64,000 nucleotides of DNA, from contig OZ024827.1 of NCBI GenBank assembly GCA_964016985.1, positions 58,343,643 through 58,407,642 of the forward strand, written 5' to 3'. The notes below the pieces were generated by a model that did not search any database, had not been told where the DNA came from, and saw only the letters and a list, made by a program, of their open reading frames with translations. This document shows positions 24,222 through 35,650 of the stretch, in pieces; within the stretch, counting starts at the first letter, position 1; each line of letters starts with the position of its first letter. The translations under genes were made by a program, and so were the position numbers. This DNA comes from Anodontia alba. Lineage: Eukaryota > Mollusca > Bivalvia > Lucinida > Lucinidae.

Positions 24222-25802
24222 CAAGAGGGCCATGATGGCCCTATATCACTCACCGGAGTATCATAGCACTCAAGGAGAATCTTGACTTAATCAGCGGAAC
24301 ATTTCTGCGAAATTATTTTGAAATCAGGCCACAGGCCTAGGAGATGTTGTTTAAAGGTTTTTCTATGTTCAGCTCAGCCATTTTGTTCAGCAGAGCAGAA
24401 CTATTTTAGCAATTTTGGTAAAGGGGTATTAGAGGAACATTTCTGTGAAATTATTTTGCAATCAGGCCCTTGGCCTAAAAGGAGATGTTGTTTAAAGATT
24501 TTCTTTTTTTTTTTTTGCTCTGGATGCCATTTTGTTTAGCGGAATGGCACCATTTTGGTAGAGGTCTATGCCCTTTTTCTTTGTTCTGCTAAAAGCTAAA
24601 AGTTCTTGTGGCCATTTTGTTCAGCCAAACAGAACCATTTTAGCAATTTTGGTAAAGGGTCATAAGAGGAACATTTCTGTGAAATTATTTTGAAATCTGG
24701 CCATAGGCCTAAGAGGAGATGTCGTTTAAAGGTTTTTCTATTTTTAGCTCTAATGGCCATTTTGTTTAGCAGAGTGGAACCATTTTAGCAATTTTGGTAA
24801 AGGGGCATTAGAGGAACATTTCTGTGAAATTATTTTGAAATCAGGCCACTGGCATGGGAGATGTTGTTAAATGGATTTTCTAGTTTGAGCTCTGGTGGCC
24901 ATTTTGTTCAGTGGAGCAGAACCATTTTTGCAATTCTCGTAGAGGGTAACTCAAGGAACATTCCTGTAAAATTATTTCAAAATCCATTAACCGGTTTAGA
25001 AGATGTCTCTTAAGTAAATTGTTGACAGACGCATGACAGTCTACGCCCCTTTTTCTATTTTTAGCTCTGGTGGCCATTTTGTTCAGCGGAGCCAAACCAT
25101 TTTAGCAATTTTGGTAAAGGAGCATTAGAGAAACATTTCAGTGAAATTATTTTGAAATTGGGCCCTCGGCCTAGAAGAAGATGTCGTTTAAAATGGTTTT
25201 TCTATTTTTAGCTCTGGGGGCCATTTTTTTTGCGAAGCGGAACCATTTTAGCAATTTTGGTAAAGGGGCATGAGAGGAACATTTCTGTGAAATTATTTTG
25301 AAATTGGGCCAATGGCCTGGGAGGAGATGTCGTTTAAAGATTTTTCTATTTTTAGTTCTGGTGGCCATTTTGTTTAGCGGAGCAGAACCATTTAGGCAAT
25401 TTTGGTAAAGGGGCATGAGAGGAACATTTCTGTGAAATTATTTTGAAATCAGGCCATTGGTCTCGGAGGAAATAACGTTTAAAGGTTTTTTTCTATTTTT
25501 AGCTCTGGCGGCCATTTTGTTTAGCGGAGCGGAACCATTTAGGCAATTTTGGTAAATGGACAAGAGGGGAACATTTCTGTGAAATTATTTTGAAATCGGG
25601 CCATTGGCCTGGGAGGAGATGTCGTTTAAAGGTTTTCTATTTTTAGCTCTGTCGGCCATTTTGTTTAGCGGAGCGGAACCATTTAGGCAATTTTGGTAGA
25701 GGTCACCAAAGTAAATTGTTGACAGACGCGCGACGCACGATGGACGACAGATGAAGACCGGTCACAAAAGCTCACCGTGGGCCTTTGGATCTGGTGAGCT
25801 AA
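24222..25802 (+). mobile_element. Complete Helentron-like element with about 150-bp core
   Basis: It starts CAAGAGGGCCATGATGGCCC and CTCACCGGAGTATCATAGC, almost the same 5' end as at 3613. Eight to nine units carry TGGCCATTTTGTTCAGCGGAG, GAACCATTTTAGCAATTTTGG and AACATTTCTGTGAAATTATT. It ends GACAGACGCGCGACGCACG ... GCTCACCGTGGGCC ... GGTGAGCTAA at 25802. Confidence 0.7.
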
Positions 25803-25979
25803 AAAACAGAAATGTTACGGACATTAAAAAATTACAAAGGGGAATAACTATAACAGTATTAATCCCTTGACCCTTCTTGTTTTCTAGCAGCAGCATCTCA
25901 TGAATATGAACATTTATGCAAAATGTGTTAAGATTCCTAATAATACTAATCAAGACATGCAAGAAAAAGGATAGAGTGC

Positions 25980-28130
25980 ACACAAGGCTCATTTTTTGAG
26001 TATTTATAATCTAATGACCTTGAAAATAAGGTCAAGGTAACCAAAATCTAATCACTTCTTTCCCCCATCTTGATGATGTATCTGTGCTAGTTTGGTAAAT
26101 TCCAGCCATTGGTGAAAGGGATAGTGTGCACACAAACGTTTTACTTCATCAAGAAATTTTACAAAGGGCAATAACTCCAAGAGAATGGGCCCCTAGCCCT
26201 TACTTTCTCTTATGTAAGTACACCTTATTGATATCAATGTGTCACACAAGCTTTTTTCTATCAAAATTTGTGTTTCAACAGTGATTTATTTACAATTTTA
26301 TACCTATGTGTCCCAGGACTCGCTTGGGCTATATAAAGTGAGTCCTACTAGAAAATCATTGCGTCCATTACAGAATTTTCCACTATAACTTTGTGAGTCC
26401 TGGGACTCGCTGAGATTTAAAGTGTGAGTCCCACAGCAAAAATGTGAGTACAGGACTCGGGATGCGCAGGTAAAAAAATCACTGTTTCAAAGTGTCAGTG
26501 TGACCAGGTCACCAAAATCTAATCACCATTTTCCCACATCCCAATAAAGTATCTGTGCTACCTTGAACAAATTCCATCTAATGATTCATGAGAAAGGGTG
26601 CATACAAGGGTCATTTTTAGAGTCTTTATCATGTAGTGACCTTGAAAATGAGGTCAAGGTCACAAAAATCTAATCATTTCTTTTCCATGTCCTAACCATG
26701 AATCTGTGCTAGTTAGTTAAAAATCCAGCCATTGGTTCAAGAAATAGTTTGGTCAAATTCCATCTATTGATTCATGAGATAGGGTGCACACACGACTCCC
26801 TTGTTGAGTATTTATAATGTAGTGACCTTGAAAATAAGGTCAAGGTCACCAAAATCTAATCACTTCTTTCCGCCACCCTGATGATGTATCTATGCCAGTT
26901 TGGTCAAATTTCTGCCATTGATTATAGAGATAGTGTGCACACAAACTTTTTACAAGGCTCATTTTTGGAGTCCTTATAATGTAGTGACCTTGAAAATGAG
27001 GTCAAAGTCACCAAAATCTAATCACTTCTTTCCCATGTCCTAACAATGTATGCTAGTTTGTTAAAGTTCCAGTCATTGATTCAAGATATACTGTGCACAC
27101 AAACTTTTTTCTATCAAAATTTGAGTTTCAAAGTGCCAGTGTGACCTTGAAAATAAGATAAAGGTCACCAAAATCTTATCACTTCTTTCCCCAATCCCAA
27201 TGATGTATCTGTGCTAATGTGGTCAAATTCCATCTATTGATTCATGAAATAGAGTGCATACAAAGCTCACTTTTTTGAGTATTTATAGTGTAGTGACCTT
27301 GAAAATAAGGTCAAGGTCACCAAAATTCAATTAATTCTTTCCCCCATCCTTAAGATGTATCTGTGCTAGTTTGGTCAAATTCCAGCCATTGGTTAAAGAG
27401 ACAATGTGCACACAAACTTTTTACTGCATTAACAAGGCTCACCTTTTTTTAATTATAGTTTAGTGACCTTGAAAATAAGGTCAAGGTCACCAAAATCTAA
27501 TCACTTCTTTGCCCTATTCTTATAATGTATCTGTGCTAGTTCGGTCCAATTCCAGCCATTGGTTACAGAGATATTGTGCACACAAACTTTTTACTTCATT
27601 AACAAGGCTCCTTTTTGAGTATTTATAATGTAGTGACCTTGAAAATAAGATCAAGGTCATCAAAATCTAATCACTCCTTTCCCCGATCCTGATGATGTAC
27701 CTGTGCTAGTTTGGTCAAATTCCATCCATTAGTTAAAGAGATAATGTGCACATAAACATTTTACTGCATTAACAAGGCTCACTTTTTTGAGTATTTATAG
27801 TGTAGTGACCTTGAAAATAAGGTCAAGGTCACCAAAATCTAATCACTTCTTTGCCCCATCCTTATGATGTATCTGTGCTAGTTCGGTCATTTTCCAGCCA
27901 TTGGTTAGAGACATTTTGCACACAAACTTTTTACTCCATTAACAAGGCTCCTTTTTGAGTCTTTGTAATGTAGTGACCTTGAAAATGAGGTCAAAGTCAC
28001 CAAAATCTAATCACTACTTTCCCATGTCTTAACAATGTATCGGTGCTAGTTTGTTAAAATTCAAGCCATTAGTTCAAGTGTGCACACAAGCTTTTTTCTA
28101 TCAAAATTTGTAGTGTGACCTCGAAAACGA
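25980..28130 (+). repeat. About 170-bp tandem array with a nuclear-receptor-type half-site cluster in each unit
   Basis: Roughly ten to eleven units each hold a variant of TGACCTTGAAAATAAGGTCA followed by AGGTCACCAAAATCTAATCAC, GATGTATCTGTGCTAGTTTGG and GTGCACACAAACTTTTTAC. One more copy of the cluster lies at 24145-24175, before the element at 24222. No element ends were recognised. A region at 26290-26480 (GACTCGCTTGGGC/GACTCGCTGAG) breaks the array. Confidence 0.75.
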
Positions 28131-28139
28131 GATAAAGGT

Positions 28140-30832
28140 CAGGGTTTAAACAATATTTGAAGTGTGTCACCAAAGGAACATTCCTGCCAAGTTATATTGA
28201 AATTGGTCCAGTGGTTTGTGACAAGAAGATTTTTAAAATATAGGGAAAATAAGCTCCCCGCCCTGGTGGCCATGTTTTCTGACAAATCATAACAGCTTGA
28301 ACAATCTTGTCAGAGGGTCACCAAGGGAACATTTCTGCCAGATTATATTGAAATCGGTCTAGTGGTTTCTGACAAGAAGATTTAAAAAGTTTTCTATATA
28401 GATATATAGGGAAAATAAGCCCAACCCCCTGGCAGCCATGGTTTTTAACAAATCATCATGGCTTGAATAATTTTGGTAGAGGGTTACCAAAGAACATTTC
28501 TTCTAAATTATATTGAAATCGGTCCAGTGGTTTGTGAAAAAAAAAGTTTTTTTTTTTATTTTTCTATTAAGACATATAGGGAAAATAAGGCCCCTGCCTT
28601 GGTGGCCATGTTTTTTTTATGAAATCATGATGGCTTGAACAATCTTGGTACAGGGTCACCAAAGGAACATTTCTGCTAAATTATATTGAAATCAGTCCAG
28701 TAAGACCCACCCTGGCAGCCATGTTTTTTGACAAATCAAGATAGCTTCAACAATCTTGGTAGAGGGTCACCAAAGGAACATTCCTGCCAAGTAATATTGA
28801 AATCTGTCCAGGGATTTCCGATAAGAAGAATTTTAAAGTTTTCCAAATAGTTAGATAAAGAAAATAAGTCACGTCCCCTATAAGCCATTTTTTATTTTGC
28901 TAATCATGGCGGCTTGAACAATTTTGGTTGAGGGTCACCAAGGAAACCTTTCTGCCAAATTATATTGTGGTCCAGTGGCTTCTGATAGAGATATATAGGG
29001 AAAATAAGAGGGCAAAGATGACCTTGTATTGCTCACCTGATTACCTAACAAGATCCAAGTCAATTGGCCTTTCTGTTCAAGAGAACTTCAATATAGATTT
29101 TCAAGATGGCGGCCATCCTGGATTTACAATAAGAATGATTTTTGCTACTTATGATCTACAAGTCACCTCAGTACTTCCAACGAAGTTTAGAGTCAGTTGG
29201 CCTTTTGGTTCAGGATAAAAAAGCTCAAAACAGATTTTCAACATGGCTGCTAGGGTGACCATTTTGGATTTCCAATCAGAATGATTTTAGCAATTTTTGA
29301 TCTACAAGTCACCCTGATGCTTCCTACCAAGTTTCGAGTCAATTGGCCCAGGGGTGTAGGAGGAGTAGGCTTTTAAAGCAATTGTTGACGCCACATGGCG
29401 GATGAAGCACGACGCACGACCAACATTGCAGATCACAACAGCTCACCTTGAGCACATCGTGCTCAGGTGACCTAATAAGACCCGTCTCCTGGTGGCCATA
29501 TTTTCTTAAGAATCATGATGGTTTGAACAATCTCAGTATAGGGTCAAAAAAGAAACATTCCTGCTAAATTATACTGAAATCTGTCCAGTTGTCGCTGACT
29601 AGAAGATTTAAAAAAAATTTTAAATATAAAGATATATAGGGAAAATAACCCAGCCCCCTAGGGGCCATGTATTTTGACAAATCATGACGGCTAAAACAAT
29701 CTTGGTAGAGGGTCACCAAACGAACATTCCTGCCAAGTTATACTGAAATTGGTCCAGTGGTTTCTGACAAGAAGATTTTTAATATTTCCTATATAAATAT
29801 ATAAGAAAAATAATGCCCCCTGGCAGTCATGTTTTTTTATGAATAATAAAGGCTTGAACAATCTTGGTAGAGGGTCACCAAGGGAACATTTCTGCCAAAT
29901 TATATTGAAATCAGTCCAGTGGTTTCTGACAAGAAGATTTTTAAAGTTTTCTGTACAGATATATTGGTAAATAAACTAAGCCACGCTCCCTGGCGGCCAT
30001 GTGTTTTGACAAATAATAAAAGGTTGAACAATCTTGGTAGAGGGTCACCAATGGAACACTTCTGCCAAATTATATTGAAATCAGTCCAGTGGTTTCTGAC
30101 AAGAAGATTTTTAAAGCTTTCTATATAGATATATAATAGGGAAAATAAGCCCCATCCCCTAGTGGCCATGTTTTCTGATGAATCATGACAGCTGGAATAG
30201 TCTTGGTAGAGGGTCACCAATGACATTTCAGCCAAAAATCAGTTCTGTGGTCTCCAACAAGAACATTTTTAAAGTTTTCTATAAAGTTACATAGGGAAAA
30301 TAAGCCCCGCCCTCCGTTGGGCATGTTTTTCGAAGAATCATGACGGCTTGAACAATCTTGGTACAAGTTTACCAAGGGAACATTTCTGCCAAATTTTACT
30401 GAAATTGGTCTGGAGTTTTTGTCAAGATGAGTTTTAAATTTTTCTAAACAGACATATGAGAAAATAAGCTCGGCCTCCTGGCGGGCGTGTTGTTTGACGA
30501 ATCATGATAACATGAACAATCTTGGTAGAGGATAACCAAAGGAACTGATTTCTGCCAAATTATATTGAAATTAGTATTGTTGTTTCTGACAAGAAGATTT
30601 TTTTCTTCTTTTGGTTGCCATAGCAACCAGAATCCTGCATGGAATCTAAAAATTTGAATATATTTTAGTGTGTATCAAGAAAGGATCAATCCTGTGAAGT
30701 TTGGTTAAAATTGGCTCAGTGGTTTAGGAGGAGATGTTGTTTAAAGAAATTGTGGAAGGACAAACAGACGGACCATGGACGGAGAGTGATCATAATAGCT
30801 CACCTTGAGCCTTTGGCTCAGGTGAGCTTAAA
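28140..30832 (+). mobile_element. Helentron-like element with about 165-bp core; 5' end missing
   Basis: About twelve diverged units carry GCTTGAACAATCTTGGTAGAG, GGTCACCAAAGGAACATT, ATATTGAAATCGGTCCAGTGG and TATATAGGGAAAATAAG. The 3' end has ACGGACCATGGACGG, GCTCACCTTGAGCC hairpin and CAGGTGAGCTTAA near 30832. It is interrupted by an independent element at 29005-29475. Confidence 0.6.
29005..29475 (+). mobile_element. Small complete nested Helentron-like element
   Basis: Flanks join as GGGAAAA|TAAGACCCG, the sequence of uninterrupted units, so the insertion lies between A and T. It starts TAAGAGGGCAAAGATGACC ... GCTCACCTGA. It has about two 138-bp units with CAAGATGGCGGCCATCCTGG, a GACGCCACATGGCGG spacer, a GAGCACATCGTGCTC hairpin and ends CCTAA. 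Confidence 0.65.
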
Positions 30833-30926
30833 AAACACATCAAGCGTGAATGGAACTAACATAAATGGATATGAACCGCATGCAGTAGCAAAAAAACCCT
30901 TCCTTTTGATTTCTGAAACTTAAAAG

Positions 30927-30928
<2 letters not shown>

Positions 30929-30974
<46 letters not shown>
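30929..30974. repeat. (AC)n microsatellite
   Basis: Uninterrupted AC dinucleotide run of about 23 repeats in the SAMHD1 intron. The flanking 30833-30928 and 30975-31280 hold no other recognised feature. Confidence 0.95.
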
Positions 30975-30976
<2 letters not shown>

Positions 30977-31280
30977 CCATAATTATACACACATAAACAA
31001 GAAAATCACTAAGGGTTATGAATGTTGCTGCTGTTTCTCCTTAAGTTTTAACGGGGCATTTAAGTCTTGCATAAATTGTTGGACTAAAATTGTGTAACAT
31101 TTATGTATGTGTTCTGCTTTTATCCTTATCATGGAGTACGTTTAAAATCACTGCCTTGAAAACTATTATGGAGTTGCAGAGAAATAACACTATTATAAAG
31201 TGTCAGGGACATCAATACAAAGATACAAGTAAAAACCTATATCTTCTTCCCACTTTGTGGCAACGGCATAAAAAACATAC

Positions 31281-31441
31281 CCAAGAGAATGTTCAAATCT
31301 GTTATGAGTTGCACCAGGATAGACAAAATAACAACTTCCAAGCTGTTTCAAGTACCGTAGCCTCTGAAACTGTGGTGTATCAATAATTCTAACACACAGA
31401 GGGTGCAACTCTATGTGACCATGGATTGGATCATTAAAAAC
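31281..31441 (-). CDS. SAMHD1: SAMHD1 internal exon (start of HD domain, HNRFEHSLG)
   Basis: A 161-nt minus-strand exon with acceptor TTATTTGTTTTCAG ending at 31442 and donor GTATG from 31280. It starts in phase 0 and ends two bases into a Gly codon completed at 23930. It encodes [15 protein letters not shown], then [17 protein letters not shown], then [21 protein letters not shown] and [12 protein letters not shown] are hallmark SAMHD1 blocks. The His of FEHSLG corresponds to active-site H167 of the human enzyme. Exons for the N-terminal SAM domain should lie to the right, but none was found up to 64000; they may be beyond the window or this may be a partial duplicate. No stop or frameshift is visible, so the exon looks maintained. 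Confidence 0.95.
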
Positions 31442-31874
31442 CTGAAAACAAATAAGAGCCAGGGCTGTTTTCAGCATTTCACACATAGAAAGTTTGCCAG
31501 TATATATTGTTATCCCCAATGTTTGTTGTAACTCAGCTCTTGTTCTCTACACATTGTCTGATAATGCTTTAAACTTGCACCAGGTTTCCTAAATCTACTT
31601 TCCACAGCTTTAAAGTTTTGGAATGAACACCAATTCCATGCATTTAAGAAAAGGCACAGCTGTGAAATTCAGTTGCCCATTGTTATAAATGACTGGGTAA
31701 TAAAAGCACTGCAAGCACTGCATCATGCCCCATCACTGCACTTACATCAAGCAAGTGCCATTACACTGTCAAAAATGAAATCAAGGGACGGTGCATATGT
31801 CTTTCCCTAAATAAAGTTGACATAAATATATGACTGAGATGACAATTTTCAATATTCAAAGGGCTATAACTAAA
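31442..31874. other. Intronic sequence, no recognised feature
   Basis: Unique-looking sequence between the exon acceptor and the next mobile element. No repeat unit or exon was recognised. Confidence 0.5.
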
Positions 31875-32286
31875 CAAGAGGACCATGATGGTCCTATATC
31901 GCTCACCTGAGCAAACAGATTTGCAAATTAAACCTATATCCTCTCCCCACATTGTGGCAAGGACATCAGCCGATTTCACTGCTTAAAGATTTTCTGTATA
32001 AATTTCATGTTCAAGGGTGACACGATGGTCCTATAAAATGGATTAGCAATGCCTTATATGTCAAGCAGTGCCTCATTTTTTTTCATCTGATCTTCAAAAT
32101 TTCTATAAATATAGGGAAAATAAGCCCCGCCCCATAGGGGCCAAGTTTTTTGACACATCATGATGGCTTGAACAATCTTGGTAGAGGGTCATCAAAGATT
32201 CAGCTCTGCTAAATTATATTGAAATCGGTCCAGTGGTTTCTAACAAGAAGAGTTTTAAAGTTTTCTGTATAGATGTATTGGGAATC

Positions 32287-32517
32287 TTTTTTTTTTTTTT
32301 ATTTAGATTTTACAGCATTTTCAAGAAATATTTCACTTATATCGAGCCGATCGTTCATCAAAGGTGGGCAAAAATCAGAGAATCCGGGGAAAAACCACCT
32401 GACCGTCCCTAAGCAGCTTGGCTTTCCCACGTGACCGGAGCAAGGCTCGAACCACAGCGGTGAGAAACCTGATGGATTAAGAGTCAACTCTCCTATCCAC
32501 TAGGCTACAAGGGCCCT
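32287..32517 (-). mobile_element. tRNA-derived SINE
   Basis: On the minus strand it begins AGGGCCCTTGTAGCCTAGTGG (box A-like TAGCCTAGTGG). It has a box B GGTTCGAGCC near 32434-32443, a body with ACGATCGGCTCGATATAAG, and ends in an A-tail seen as the T-run at 32287-32300. It interrupts a 165-bp unit. The flanks TGTATTGGGAA and ATATAGGGAA look like a diverged target duplication. Confidence 0.75.
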
Positions 32518-33998
32518 GCATATATAGGGAAAAATAAGCCCCGCCCCTGGCAGCCATGTTTATTTTGACGAATCATGATGGCTTGAATAATCTTAGTAGA
32601 GGGTCACCAAAGGAACATTGCTGCCATATTATACTGAAATCAGTCCAGTAGTTTCTGACAAGAAAATGTTTAACATTGTCTATATAGATATATAGGGAAA
32701 AAAGCCCTGTCCCATGGCAACCATGTTTTTTTTACAAATTATCACGGGTTGAACAATCTTGGTAGAGGGTCAAAAAAGAAACATTTCTAATAAATTATAT
32801 TGAAATTGGTCACACGGTTTCTTCAAGAAGAAGAGTTTTAAAATTTTCTATATAGATATATAGGGAAAATGCCCCGCCCCATGAGAGTCATGTTTTTTGA
32901 CGAATCATAATGGCTTGAAGAAGAGGGTCACTAAAGAAACATTTCTGATGTATTATATTGAAATCCGTCCAGTGGTTTCTGACAAGAAGATTTTTAAAGT
33001 TTTCTTTATAGATATATAGAGAAAATAAGCCCTGCCCCCTGGGGGCCATGTTTTTTGACGAATCATGAAAGCTTGAACAATCTTGGTAGAGGGTCACCAA
33101 AAGAACATTCCTGCCAAGTTATATTGAAATCAATCTAGTGGGTTCTGACAAGACGATTTCTAAAGTTTTCTGTATAGATATATAGAGAAAATAAGCCCTG
33201 CCCCCTAGCGACCATGTTTCTTTTATGAATCATGATGGCTTGAACAATCTTGGTAGAGGGTCACCAAGGGAACATTTCTGCCGAGTTATATTGAAATCGG
33301 TCCAGTGGTTTCTGACAAAAAGATTTTCAAATATTTCTATGTAGATATATAGGGAAAATACGCCCCGCCCTCTGGCGGCCTTGTTTTTCAACAAATCAAA
33401 ATGAAGTTTTTTAAAAGTAAAACTTATTTTAACGAATAATACTTAACCTATAGATAATGTGCTATTCTCTTCTGTTTTCACACCTTCCACAGAAAAAACG
33501 ACCTTTCAGTCGTCAATTAAAGCCTTAAACCAGAAGGTCCCTTAGGTAGTTACCTGTGTGACGTAACTCTTCCCGCTCAATTGATCACGTGTCAGTTTCT
33601 TTTATGTGTAAAACAATAGACACAATTAGGAGAGATAAGCGAGGGTGGAATGAGGGAGATAATTGATTATCTATAGGTTAAGTATTACTCGTTAAAATAC
33701 GTTTTACTTTTAAAAACTTCATTTTAACTTCGTAATACATTAACCTATAGATAATGTGCTAGAATTTGCAGAATAGGAGGGAGGTGCTCTCCTAATTCTA
33801 ACACCAATAAATAATATCTCACCACTTCTGGTTAAAGACTCAGGAAACTGTAAGGAATCAGATACATTCTAATTCTATATTTAATAGAAAGAATGATCTA
33901 GATTCACAATATAGCATATCTTTAAGGTGTTATGATCTAACAACCTTATATATATATACTCTAGAGAAAGCCAGTTCTTAAGTCTCAGAGACCTAACA

Positions 33999-34051
33999 TT
34001 GCCCCCCCACGCCCCCCCCCCACCCCCCCCCCCCCCCCTTTTTTTTTTTTC
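33999..34051. repeat. C-tract followed by T-tract
   Basis: Nearly pure C run (33999-34037) followed by a T run to 34051. Low complexity, likely variable in length. Confidence 0.9.
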
Positions 34052-35340
34052 TTTTTGGGAAACAACAATTGGCTCCAAAAAGAAAAAGGAGTCATTGAGT
34101 CCATTGCAAAGTAAGCTAGGAATATAGAGATAATATTTTCGAAATAAAATTTGTAAAACAAAGGCCAAGACCATAAGTAGTCTATCTAGGGTCTTGAATT
34201 AATAAAGGAAATGTCTACTAGATGGAGTTTCCTATAGATAACTGACATATGTAGATATTTTGGATAAAATTCTAGATATGTGAAGCTATCTAATTGTAAT
34301 AGTCTAAGCTATTAGAATTATAAAGTAATTAGATTCTGTTAATTGGAGCGATAGGACCGTTTCCAATGAACAGACATGGACTTAAAATAACCATAATGTT
34401 TTATAATTATTCCCCTTCGATCAAATTAAAGAAGGGGAGAAAAATAAAGGTAGATGGAGTTAACTTAACTGTAGCTCAGTTATCCATCAAAAGAAAAAGG
34501 TATACACAAAAATAATGGTTAAAATTATTGCTAGACTAAATGTATTACGAATTTTTAGTCAAGAAATAAGATAATACAGAGGTTGCGTAAGACTGCTGGG
34601 AAGAAAGGCAACCTAAATTATTGATAATAAGTTTTGTCATGGACATATAAAAGTGTTTGATGTCCTGACAAAATAATAAAGAAGAGACTGTCAACATCAT
34701 AACTTAGAGTTTGACAGACACTAAAGAGATAAGAATAAGACTGATCGCAGCTAACTGTAAGATGGCCATATTTTGGCTAAATCTTACCGTATTGCTAAGA
34801 TTAAGCAAAAATAAATAAACTGGATAGAATCTTTCTATGCCAGAAGATAGCCATGAAAAGTATTCCTATGTAAATAATCATGGAAATCAAGAAATGATAA
34901 GAGTCCATTTAGTAATGACGATTCAGATGTTCAGAAAAAGAGAAGGACTCAGAGAAAAATGTAATAGTGTAATAATCTATAAAGAAAGATTATACAATAG
35001 TACTGATTAATAATCTCTAATACACTTAATTTATAAGTTAAGAGATAGTATTACTATTCTATACACATATTTAAGAATAGTAAGAAAAAATATGAATACT
35101 AAATTAAAATTATACTACGGGACAAATTCCTGCTATAAATAAAAAGTTAAGCGTAACTATTTATTAAGCAAGGAATTATTAAACATATAACTTGATATAA
35201 AATTACTGCTTGGAATTTTATAGATAAATATTCAATTAAATTTTTTTAATTGAATATTAGCAGAATAAAATCTATTTCTAAATATTTGGTAATTCCTGAC
35301 ATATCAAATTACGTACTCACAAATGAAAATCAGGAAGAAA

Positions 35341-35344
<4 letters not shown>

Positions 35345-35374
<30 letters not shown>

Positions 35375-35375
35375 C
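35345..35375. repeat. (TA)n microsatellite
   Basis: TA dinucleotide run in the AT-rich element. Confidence 0.85.
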
Positions 35376-35497
35376 TTTCGAGATCTATGCGTAAACCATA
35401 GAGAGTAACGGAATAATATTATTACCACGATCCCTGAAGCAGGGTAAAAGCATGTATAAATATGAAATAATATAAATAATTATTAATTTAACGTCAT

Positions 35498-35650
35498 ATT
35501 GTTTGTTTGTGTTGAGGTTTTACGGCCCAGTCAACCCAATGGGGTCATGTCGAGCGCGGTCAGTTTACCTAACCACACGTTTACTGGGCAGGCTTAGTCC
35601 TCTAAGCGGTTAACCAGTATTGTGCACATTCTTTCGCCAGAAAATTTTAA
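35498..35650 (-). mobile_element. 3' fragment of the SINE family seen at 54281-54580
   Basis: TTGAGGTTTTACGGCCCAGTC, GGGCAGGCTTAGTCCTCTAAG, GGTTAACCAGTAT and ATTCTTTCGCCA match the left part of the SINE at 54281-54420. The tRNA-related head is absent. Confidence 0.65.
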
